Part shown: positions 8,629 through 16,900 of the stretch, piece after piece
Numbering within the stretch: the stretch's first letter is position 1
Layout of the letters: each line of letters starts with the position of its first letter
Source of the DNA: Pseudomonas sp.
GTDB taxonomy: Bacteria; Pseudomonadota; Gammaproteobacteria; Pseudomonadales; Pseudomonadaceae
Length of the DNA: 46,208 nt
Assembly: GCF_030150285.1 (NCBI RefSeq)
Contig: NZ_JASLGE010000075.1
Span: forward strand, 1 to 46,208
Reading direction: 5' to 3'
Notes under the pieces: generated by a model
What the model was told of the DNA's origin: nothing
Database searches by the model: none
What the model saw: the letters and a program-made list of their open reading frames with translations, nothing else
Position numbers and translations under genes: made by a program

Positions 8629-10163
8629 AACAGACACTGACCCAATCCATGGCATGGCTGCACACCTGGGGCGGTTTGATCGTGGGCTGGCTGCTGTTCG
8701 TGATTTTCCTGACCGGCACACTGGCGGTGTTCGATAAAGAAATCGACACCTGGATGCACCCCGAACTGCCTGCCCGAATCATCAGTAATGAACAGGCGGT
8801 TGAGCATGGGCTGGCTTACCTTCGCGAACACGAAGCGGGGGCCAAACAATGGGGCATTCGCTTTCCCTATGAGCGCTCGCCTGAACTGCAGGCCTCGACG
8901 GGCGGGCGACGTGACGGTGTCTCGGTGACGCTCGACCCCAATACCGGGGAAGCATTGCCCGTGCGCGAGACGGTCGGCGGGCGGTTCTTCTTCCTGTTTC
9001 ACTTCACCTTGCACATGCCGCGCATGATCGGCATCTACCTGGTGGGTGCTCTGGCTATGGGCATGCTGGCCGCGCTGGTCAGCGGCATCGTGATTCATAA
9101 AAAGTTTTTCAAGGAGTTCTTCACTTTCAGGCCTGCCAAGGGCCAGCGCTCCTGGCTGGACGCCCACAACGCCAGTGCTGTGCTGTTGTTGCCGTTCCAC
9201 TTGATGATTACGTACACGGGGCTGGCGATATTTTTGCTGATCTACATGCCGGCGGCCATGGACGCGCTGTTCGAAGGCGACCGTGAGGCGTACTTCAAAG
9301 CACAGGACGCGACGCCGGCCGCCCTTGTAGTGAAACGGCCTGCCAGCGTGGAACCGGCCGCCATGGTGGCGTTGGCTCCGCTGCTGGCCCAGGCCCGTGA
9401 GGTGATGGGGCCACTGAGCGGTATCGGTATCACGAACCCCGGCAAGAGCAATGCCGAAATCCAGGTGAGGTCGATCCTGGGGAATCGGATCGCGCTTACC
9501 AAGGGGCAGAACATGCGTTTTGACGGGGTTACCGGCGAACTGTTGTCCGGGCCGGGCGAGACGCGTGCCAGCGTGCTCACGCATCAGGTGGTCTCCGGCT
9601 TGCACTTTGCTCAGTTCGGCGGTTACCCGATGCGTTGGTTGTACTTTATCTGCGGTTTGATCAGCAGCGCCATGATTGCCAGCGGGCTGGTGCTGTTCAC
9701 CGTCAAGCGTCGACGCAAGTACGCCAGTGAAGGCCGCGTGGCCCATGCACTGTATCGGCTGGTGGAAGCCATCAACATCACGGTTATCGCGGGGGTCAGC
9801 CTGGCGTGTATCAGCTTGCTGTGGGGCAATCACCTGTTGCCGGTCGGCATGGCTGAGCGGGCAGGTGCCGAGCTGGACGTGTTTTTTGGGGTGTGGGCGT
9901 TGAGCCTGCTGCATGCGTTGGTGAGGCCGCGAATGCACGCCTGGCGCGAACAATTGGGCCTGGCCGGGGTGATGTGCCTGACCTTACCGCTGTTGAGTCT
10001 GTTGACGGTGGATCAGCAGTGGGCTTTGCCCGCGCGTGCGGGCCTTGAGCTGGTGTCGGTGGCGCTCGGTGCCGGGTTGTTGTGGATGAGCTGGAAAGTC
10101 TCGCAGCCTGCGGTGGAACGTGCACCGCGCAAAAAAGCGGCCGGCCTGGCCGAGGTGAATTGA
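8625..10163 (+). CDS. PepSY-associated transmembrane protein (iron-regulated)
   Basis: A 512-residue inner-membrane protein of the PepSY_TM family. The start at 8625 is fixed by the ATGA overlap with the upstream gene; longer readings begin inside that gene. Helix 1 (about residues 13-37) carries HTWGGLIVGW. A periplasmic PepSY-containing part follows, then helices around HFTLHMPRMIGIYLVGALAMG and NASAVLLLPFHLMITYTG. Several histidines sit at helix ends, as in members thought to bind haem or reduce ferric siderophores. More C-terminal helices follow, then a Lys/Arg tail. Context suggests a role in ferri-siderophore reduction; this is inferred. Confidence 0.8.
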   Translation: MKQTLTQSMAWLHTWGGLIVGWLLFVIFLTGTLAVFDKEIDTWMHPELPARIISNEQAVEHGLAYLREHEAGAKQWGIRFPYERSPELQASTGGRRDGVSVTLDPNTGEALPVRETVGGRFFFLFHFTLHMPRMIGIYLVGALAMGMLAALVSGIVIHKKFFKEFFTFRPAKGQRSWLDAHNASAVLLLPFHLMITYTGLAIFLLIYMPAAMDALFEGDREAYFKAQDATPAALVVKRPASVEPAAMVALAPLLAQAREVMGPLSGIGITNPGKSNAEIQVRSILGNRIALTKGQNMRFDGVTGELLSGPGETRASVLTHQVVSGLHFAQFGGYPMRWLYFICGLISSAMIASGLVLFTVKRRRKYASEGRVAHALYRLVEAINITVIAGVSLACISLLWGNHLLPVGMAERAGAELDVFFGVWALSLLHALVRPRMHAWREQLGLAGVMCLTLPLLSLLTVDQQWALPARAGLELVSVALGAGLLWMSWKVSQPAVERAPRKKAAGLAEVN

Positions 10164-10164
10164 C

Positions 10165-10506
10165 ATGCTGGGACATTTCTTTGCAGCCTGGGCGTTCGCC
10201 TATCTGGGCATGCTTGCGCTGTGCCAAGGCCTGGAGCGGCATTACAAACAAGTGTGGAAAACCGTTCCCTCGACCCGCTTGCGCCGCTTGCTTCGTGCCG
10301 CAGGCTGGGGCTGCCTGGCGCTGAGTTTCTGGTTTTGCGGGCAAGCGTGGGGCTGGGCGATGGGGCCGGTAGGCTGGTTTGGCCTGCTATCGATGAGCGG
10401 CTTCGGCCTGCTGATGCTGTTGCCTTACCGGCCACGGTTGGCGGTGTGGTTGCCGCTGGGTTTCGTTCCGGTGTGGGCGGTGGTCGAAACACTGGCCGTG
10501 GGTTAA
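10165..10506 (+). CDS. DUF3325 membrane protein of the iron module
   Basis: A 113-residue hydrophobic protein with about three to four membrane helices (FFAAWAFAYLGMLALC, GWGCLALSFWFCG, FGLLSMSGFGLLMLL and LAVWLPLGFVPVW). It starts one base after the PepSY gene stop, so it belongs to the same transcript. DUF3325 genes typically end receptor-DUF3649-PepSY-DUF3325 clusters. No function is known; it is probably an accessory to the PepSY protein. Confidence 0.7.
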   Translation: MLGHFFAAWAFAYLGMLALCQGLERHYKQVWKTVPSTRLRRLLRAAGWGCLALSFWFCGQAWGWAMGPVGWFGLLSMSGFGLLMLLPYRPRLAVWLPLGFVPVWAVVETLAVG

Positions 10507-10555
10507 CGCTCGCCCGGCCCGCGACGGTTGCCCCCTCGCAGGTCGGGCGGGTGAA

Positions 10556-11323
10556 TCAGGACAAGAAGCCCCCGTCCACATTCAAGGACACGCCGGTGGT
10601 GTAGCTGGACGCATCACTGGCCAGGTACAGCACGGCACCGGCCATTTCCTCAGGGTTGGCCACGCGCTTGAGCGGGATGTGCTGCAAGGCCGTTTTCAAA
10701 ATGGCGTCATTCTTGACCAGTGCCGAGGCGAATTGGGTATCGGTGAGGCCAGGGAGCAGGGCGTTGCAGCGAATACCAAACGGCGCGCACTCCTTGGCGA
10801 ACACCTTGGTCATATTGATGACGGCGGCTTTGGTGATCGAATAGATGCCCTGAAACACGCCGGGCGACACGCCATTGATCGAAGCAACATTGATAATGCT
10901 GCCGCCGGTGCCCTCGCGCATTAACTTGCCGGCTTCGACCGACATAAAGAAATACCCGCGAATATTCACGTCGACGGTTTTCTGGAAGGCGCCGAGGTCA
11001 GTGTCCAGCACGCTGCCAAACTGCGGGTTGGTGGCGGCGTTGTTGACCAGAATATCGAGGCGGCCGAACTTGTCGCGGATTTGCGCAAAGGTGCGGGTAA
11101 TGTGCTCCATTTCACCGATGTGGCAGGCCATGGCACTCGCCTGCCCGCCGGCTGCAATAATCGCATCGGCCACCGGCTGGCAGCGCTCCAGCGTGCGGCT
11201 GGAGACAATGACGTGTGCGCCCTGTTGGGCCAGCAAGGTGGCAATGGCCGCACCGATACCGCGACTGGCACCGGACACAAAGGCAATTTTTCCGTCAAGG
11301 TCGAACAGATGAGTCTTGGACAT
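10556..11323 (-). CDS. Short-chain dehydrogenase/reductase
   Basis: A 255-residue classical SDR, NAD(P)H-dependent. The cofactor motif TGxxxGxG appears here as SGASRGIGAA (residues 17-26), NNAAT is at 94-98, and the catalytic set is S148, Y161 and K165 (YSITK). The C-terminal VSLNVDGGFLS is typical. It follows an SCP2-like gene and a histidine phosphatase on the same strand, although an intrinsic terminator lies between it and the SCP2 gene. An oxidoreductase role in fatty acyl or alcohol metabolism is plausible, but the substrate is unknown. Confidence 0.85.
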   Translation of the reverse strand: MSKTHLFDLDGKIAFVSGASRGIGAAIATLLAQQGAHVIVSSRTLERCQPVADAIIAAGGQASAMACHIGEMEHITRTFAQIRDKFGRLDILVNNAATNPQFGSVLDTDLGAFQKTVDVNIRGYFFMSVEAGKLMREGTGGSIINVASINGVSPGVFQGIYSITKAAVINMTKVFAKECAPFGIRCNALLPGLTDTQFASALVKNDAILKTALQHIPLKRVANPEEMAGAVLYLASDASSYTTGVSLNVDGGFLS

Positions 11324-11393
11324 GGGCGTTCCTTGGGGGCTGGAATCAGAGGCCGGGCTGGCGCATCACCTCAGTGAGCCTGATGGCGCACGC

Positions 11394-11425
11394 AAAAAAA
11401 ACCGAAGCGCGCAGGCTTCGGTTTT
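11394..11425 (-). terminator. Intrinsic terminator after the SCP2-type gene
   Basis: On the minus strand ACCGAAGC - 6-base loop - GCTTCGGT is followed by seven further T residues. The plus strand also has five T residues after the stem, so it may work both ways. It separates the SCP2-type gene from the SDR gene. Confidence 0.85.
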
Positions 11426-11440
11426 TACGACGTGGCGGGC

Positions 11441-11755
11441 TTACGCCGGGAACAGGTCGCTCAGTTTCATGGCCAGCATCATGTCGCCTTCAGCGCGCAG
11501 TTTGCCGCCCATGAACGCTTGCATGCCGTCGGTTTCGCCGCTGACGATGCCTTCCAGGGTTTCACCGTCCATGACCAGGGTCACTTGTGCGTCCGGGTTC
11601 TCGCCTTCTTTGAGCTCGCAGGTGCTGTCCTTGACGATCAGCGAGAAGTGTTTGTCTTCATCAATGCGGAAACCGAAGACCAAGTCCAGGCCGGCAGCAG
11701 CGGCGGGGTTGAATTTGGCTTTCATTGCTTGAACGGCATCAGCTACAGAAGTCAT
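11441..11755 (-). CDS. SCP2 sterol-binding domain protein
   Basis: A 104-residue protein formed by a single SCP2 fold, which binds lipids or fatty acyl chains in a hydrophobic cleft. Typical features are FGFRIDEDKHFSLIVKD, the central VTLVMDGETLEGIVSGE and the C-terminal QAFMGGKLRAEGDMMLAMKLSDLF. It is cytoplasmic, with no signal peptide. It lies between an SDR and a histidine phosphatase gene, an order often seen in Pseudomonas next to acyl-CoA genes. It is probably a lipid carrier or co-factor for neighbouring enzymes; the partner is not shown by the sequence. Confidence 0.85.
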   Translation of the reverse strand: MTSVADAVQAMKAKFNPAAAAGLDLVFGFRIDEDKHFSLIVKDSTCELKEGENPDAQVTLVMDGETLEGIVSGETDGMQAFMGGKLRAEGDMMLAMKLSDLFPA

Positions 11756-11810
11756 GGTTCGATCCTTTTGAGGTAGTGGACGGCGGCGCTAAAGCCGCGG
11801 TTGCCGACGC

Positions 11811-12521
11811 TCAACGATAAGTGATGAGTGACGGCGTCTTCAACAGTTGCAAGTGCGTAACACTGTTGAAGGAAGCCAGGGTGGCCTCGCGGCCCTGAAA
11901 CTGGAGTTGGCTGAGCGAGGTATTAGCAATGTGCCAGGTCAGCTTGAAGGCTTCGCTGGCGGGTATCCGGGTGAGTAGGTGGAGCAGGGCGGTCAAGGTG
12001 CCGCCGGAGGTAAACACGGCAATGGTTTGGTGGTCGCGGGCCTGCTCCAGTAGCTGATCGAGGCCGCCTTGCACGCGTTCGACAAAGGCCAGCCAGCTCT
12101 CCAGTTCAGGGGTGTCGAACTGGCCGCTTAGCCAGCGGGCGACGATCAGGTCGAAGATGCGCTGGAACTCGGCCGGCGCGTGTACGGCGTTGTTGAGCGC
12201 TGCCAGCGCCAACGGTTCGTCTGGCAACAGGCCCGGCAGCAGGGCGCGCAGCACGCCGAACGCATCGAATTCATTAAAGGCCGGGTCAATGTCCAGTGAG
12301 GGAACCGGCAGCCCGGCGGCCTTGAATTGCTGCAGAGCGTGCTCGGCGGTATCTCGCTGGCGGATCAGGTCGCCTGAGACGCAACGGTCCAGGCGCAGGC
12401 CGAGGTCGACCAGGTGCTGGCCGATGATTTGCGCCTGACGCACGCCCATGGGCGACAACTGGTCGTAGTTGTCGGCACCGAAGGAGGCTTGGCCATGTCG
12501 TATCAAATAGATGCTGCCCAC
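11811..12521 (-). CDS. Histidine phosphatase family protein
   Basis: A 236-residue phosphoglycerate mutase-like protein. The catalytic histidine is in the N-terminal LIRHGQASFG (RHG motif, residues 7-10). A second arginine segment is CVSGDLIRQRDTAEH, and the later conserved histidine position is replaced by TSGG rather than the classical G-H. The missing canonical second His suggests reduced or different phosphatase activity. It is followed by the SCP2-type gene 55 bases downstream, probably on the same transcript. The substrate is unknown. Confidence 0.8.
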   Translation of the reverse strand: MGSIYLIRHGQASFGADNYDQLSPMGVRQAQIIGQHLVDLGLRLDRCVSGDLIRQRDTAEHALQQFKAAGLPVPSLDIDPAFNEFDAFGVLRALLPGLLPDEPLALAALNNAVHAPAEFQRIFDLIVARWLSGQFDTPELESWLAFVERVQGGLDQLLEQARDHQTIAVFTSGGTLTALLHLLTRIPASEAFKLTWHIANTSLSQLQFQGREATLASFNSVTHLQLLKTPSLITYR

Positions 12522-12725
12522 GTCCGCGTCGTCCCGGTACGTTGAAGTCAGGCGAGGTTAGGAGGATGCCGGTAACCTGTCAATAAAAAAACATACGCTT
12601 GTTTGAATTCCTGGAAAGGCCATTATTCAAGGTGTTTCCCGGCTGGCAGGGGCCTGTTGGCGTCGGTATGCTGAACGCCGATACGCGGCCCGACCCGAGG
12701 GCTGCGAGTGCTTTAAGGAGCGTCT

Positions 12726-13748
12726 GTGGAATTTCTTGCCGATTACGCCGGTTTTTTGGCCAAGACCGTGACCCTGGTGGTCGCCATTGTGGTGGTGCTT
12801 GTGACCCTTGCGGCTTTACGGGGCAAAGGGCGTCGCCGCACCGCCGGCCAGTTGCAGGTCAGCAAGCTCAATGACTTTTACAAGGGGCTGCGCGAACGTC
12901 TGGAACAGTCGCTGCTGACCAAGGCCCAACTCAAGGCCCTGCGCAAGCAGGTGGGTAAAGCCGATAAAAAACTGAAAAAGCAGCCTGAGGACAAGCCACG
13001 CGTGTTCGTACTGGACTTCGACGGTGACATCAAGGCGTCGGCCACTGAGAGCCTGCGCCATGAAATCACCGCGCTGCTGACCCTGGCCACCCCGGCCGAT
13101 GAAGTGGTGCTGCGCCTGGAAAGCGGTGGCGGCATGGTGCACAGCTACGGCCTGGCGTCGTCACAGCTGGCGCGAATTCGCCAAGCGGGCATTCCGCTCA
13201 CCATCTGCATCGATAAAGTCGCCGCCAGTGGCGGTTACATGATGGCGTGCATTGGCCAGAAAATTATCAGTTCGCCCTTTGCCATCCTGGGGTCAATTGG
13301 CGTGGTGGCGCAGTTGCCCAACGTTCATCGCCTGCTCAAAAAACATGACGTGGACTATGAAGTCCTGACCGCTGGCGAGTACAAACGCACCTTGACCGTG
13401 TTTGGCGAAAACACCGAGAAAGGCCGCGAGAAGTTCCAGCAGGACCTGGATATTACTCATCAACTGTTCAAGAACTTTGTCGCGCAGTACCGCCCGCAAC
13501 TGGCGATTGATGAAGTGGCCACCGGTGAAGTCTGGCTCGGTGTGGCGGCGGTTGAAAAACAGCTGGTCGATGAGCTGAAAACCAGCGACGAGTACCTGTC
13601 GGAGCGTGCCCAGCAGGCCAACCTGTACCACCTGCATTACGCGCAACGCAAAAGCCTGCAAGAACGTGTAGGTCTTGCGGCCAGCCACTCGGCTGAAAAA
13701 GTGGTGGATTCGCTGTGGAGTCGCCTGACGCAGCAACGTTTCTGGTAA
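12726..13748 (+). CDS. sohB: Inner-membrane protease SohB
   Basis: A 340-residue member of peptidase family S49. It starts at GTG with AAGGAG five bases upstream. One N-terminal membrane helix (about residues 10-32) anchors it. A basic, helical SohB-specific region follows, then the protease domain from about residue 95. The likely catalytic dyad is S168 (AASGGYMMA) and K220 (GEYKRTLTVFGENT), as in SppA-type enzymes. It acts at the periplasmic face on membrane or signal peptides. It appears monocistronic. Confidence 0.9.
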   Translation: MEFLADYAGFLAKTVTLVVAIVVVLVTLAALRGKGRRRTAGQLQVSKLNDFYKGLRERLEQSLLTKAQLKALRKQVGKADKKLKKQPEDKPRVFVLDFDGDIKASATESLRHEITALLTLATPADEVVLRLESGGGMVHSYGLASSQLARIRQAGIPLTICIDKVAASGGYMMACIGQKIISSPFAILGSIGVVAQLPNVHRLLKKHDVDYEVLTAGEYKRTLTVFGENTEKGREKFQQDLDITHQLFKNFVAQYRPQLAIDEVATGEVWLGVAAVEKQLVDELKTSDEYLSERAQQANLYHLHYAQRKSLQERVGLAASHSAEKVVDSLWSRLTQQRFW

Positions 13749-13756
13749 TTGCGCCG

Positions 13757-13788
13757 TCCCTGTCGTGATTGAACGATCGCGACAGGGA
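13757..13788 (+). other. Inverted repeat after sohB
   Basis: TCCCTGTCG and CGACAGGGA form a 9-base-pair stem around a loop of about a dozen bases containing GATTGAACGATC. There is no T-run, so it is at best a weak terminator or an mRNA-stabilising hairpin. Confidence 0.4.
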
Positions 13789-13936
13789 ACCGGTGTTTAG
13801 TGGAGCACAATGCTTCGCTAATGCCTAAACAAATAAAGTGCGGTAATTATTGCTGTTATCTCATTGGCTTATTGTTTGATCGTGGGTAAGTTTGATCAAG
13901 TATTTGGCGATATGGTGCCGCCTCTCTGCGTATAAG

Positions 13937-13961
13937 CTAACGGTATCTTCTATACGTTAGG
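13937..13961 (+). promoter_or_regulatory. Leader hairpin over the LRR-NEL gene ribosome binding site
   Basis: CTAACG (13937-13942) pairs with CGTTAG (13955-13960), leaving a 12-base loop. The right arm contains TTAG of the only Shine-Dalgarno-like string (TTAGG), 8 bases before the ATG at 13970. The flanking 13790-13969 region is clearly more AT-rich than its neighbours. Confidence 0.35.
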
Positions 13962-13969
13962 CGTCAGTG

Positions 13970-16900
13970 ATGTCAGAACTTATTAGCCGTGTTCCTTCTG
14001 TAGAACAACACTCGGTTGCGAGCCCCTCAGAGCAACTGAGTCATACCGTCGTTGAAAATCAATACAGCCAGTTTATAGAACCGCTATTGTCTCCCTGGTT
14101 TAGAAATTCCCCTTCGGAGTTGCGCCAGGCACTGCGTGATGCCATGCATCATAGTCTTGAGGCGCAGCGGTCCGTTGCAGCGCTCATGGCCCGGTTAACG
14201 CCCATTGAAACATTTGCCGAGCCTTTGTTGCTCGCGGCGTTGTCTGAGCAGGGCTGGTCGCAGCTTAACTGCCGGCAGCACGGGCTCAAACAGGTCAATT
14301 TGCTCAGTAAGAACCTGCTGTTTTTGGCCCAGCAACATATTAATCTGGCCGACTCGCTGGTGCGGTGGCTGTGGCCAGCCCCTTGGGTGCCGGCGTCATT
14401 TGAGTTGAACCTTGTGACCAGCACCACGCGCAGCAGCCTGCTGGAAGCGGCGCTGCAGAACTTCGAGGCCACTGAAGAACAGGGCTTTGATGCGGGCTCC
14501 TGCATCTATCAGGTACTGGACGATGAGGAGGTCATCCAGCCCGGTGTCACGCCGCAAGGCTTTGCCCGAATCTGCCGGCAACTTAATCTGGGTGAACAAT
14601 ATCAAAGCCATCTAAGTTCAGTGTTTGAACCAGATAGTGTACAGGCACCTGAGGCGCAGGGTTTTTCGCAGACAGAGCAAGTCAGCGCACTGTTTAGTGT
14701 CAGTAAGCGTTACGATTTTTTGTGTTCGGTGCACATGGATTTTATGCAGCGTTATATACGCCCGGACAGCTATCTTTTTCTTAAAAGTTTGTTTGATGCC
14801 TCGGGTGCACTGATCGCGAAACCTGACCTTACACACAGCACACTTAAGATCATGGAGTTTGAATTGCCGGGTGTGGTTGTGTTCTGGCCTCAAGGCTTGC
14901 CGGCGGGCGATGTACAGCGCTGTATTGTGTATTTGCCGCACTCTCCGGAACAGTCGCTGCATGAGTTTGCCACCTTTGATCTGTTCAAACACACGTTGCG
15001 AGAGTGGCTAAAGTCGCCGCTGTGGGTGACTTACTTTTTAAACCTGTCGCCCTTGCGCTATCGTGCCGAGTTCAAGCGTCGTATCGATGGACGCAACGTC
15101 ACTTGGGACTCGCTGTTGTTGGTGCGCTCGCCGGTGATTACTGAGCCGGCGCTCTTCGCCGTCACGCAGGCTGTGGCGCAGGCCGCTGATCCGTTTCGGG
15201 TGGCCTGGGCATTGCAATTGGCCCGGCTCAAGGATGATGCGCGCTTGTTGGTAGTCCCGACCGCTGACGAAGACAGTAAGAGCCGCCAGGCTCGCCAGGC
15301 CACTTACCTGAATACGGGCTTGAGCCTGATGACCCTGGCACTGGGCTTTGTGCCGGTGCTGGGGGAGGTCTTACTGGCGGCCAGCGTGGTTGAGTTGGGC
15401 GTAGATGTGTACAACGGCATAAAAGCCTGGCAACACAATGACCGCGTGGCAGCCCTTGGCTATCTGTTCGACGTGGCTGAAAGCGCTGCCCTGGCGGGCG
15501 CTACGGCCGGGGCCGTAAAGGCCTTGAAAGCGCAGCCCGTGGTCGATGCGCTTGAGCCGGTCAAGCTGGCGAACGGCCAGGCCCGCTTGTGGAAGCCTGA
15601 CCTGATGGCGTATCAACACCCCCGCACGCGGGTAGCGGGTCTGAAGCCCGATGCCCAGGGTATTTATAGTGTCGATACCCGCCAGTACCTCTTGCTGGAC
15701 GATGCCGTGTATTCACTGAAAATGGCGCCCGGGGCTCGGGAAGGCGTCATTGAACACCCCTCAGACCCTCAGGCTTATACCCCAGTGGTGCAGCATAATG
15801 GCCAGGGCACCTGGGTCCATGAAGCCGACATGCCTGGCCAGTGGTCGCGCCTGCGGTTGTTCAAACGCCTCGGGTATCAGGTGCAGGGTATTGACGACAC
15901 GGTGGCTGAGGCCATTCTTGCGCTCACGGACACCCGAGAGCCCATGCTGCGTACGCTGTACAGGGATAATCTGGGTGTGCCTCCCTTGCTGGCCAATACC
16001 TTGAGCCGGGTACGTGCCAGTGAGTATCTCACTGGCTTTATCGCCCGTATGACCCAGGCTTCCGGCCATGTGGCCGAAGACGCCCAATTGCAACTGCAAC
16101 TGTTGCCGCAGTTGCCCGGCTGGCCACCTCATAAGGTGGTGCGCCTGTTGAGCAACCAAGGTGCCTTGATCAAGGAGTATGGCCAGAACCTGAGCACGCC
16201 CGGCGGCCGGGTGCAAGTGACCCAGGCGCAAGTGGATCGGGGGGACTTGCTCAGCACGCTGCTGGAATGCCTGTCCACAGAGCAGATAGAGGGCATGCTG
16301 GGGTCGGTGGGCAGTGACAGTGCGCAACGCGTGCAGGCGCTTAAACAGCTTTTGGGCTCCTTTGCACGTGACCATGTGCTGCCGACAATCGAGCGGCTGA
16401 CGCTTGATCTCGCCCCTAAAACGGCACTGCAGTTAAACCTTGAAAGGCAATTTCCGAGCTTGCCCCCCGGGGTGACGGCAGAGCTGGCCGCGCACATGAC
16501 GCCACCGGAACTTGAACGGTTTTCCGATGATCAGCGTTTACCGTTGCGCGTGCTTGAAGAGGCCCGCAGTTACGTGCAAGTGGTGCGGCTGAACAGAGCG
16601 TTGGAGGGGCTTTTTTTCAGCGAATTGAGCAGCGCCGACAGTCAGCGTCTGGCGTTTCATACCTTGCCCTCCTTGTCGGGATGGCCCAGCAATGTTCGGT
16701 TTGTACTGCTGGATAAGGCCACAGGCTTGGAACTGGACAGCATCGGAGCGCAAACGGCACCCCTTCGGCGTGAGGTGTTCAAGCGCGCAGACGGCTATGA
16801 GTACTACGTGACTTCTCGCCAACAGACGCTCACCAGCCCCGGTGTTCTAGCCTGTGTCCATGAAGCGTTGACGCCACTTGAACGGGACGATTTGGGTCTG

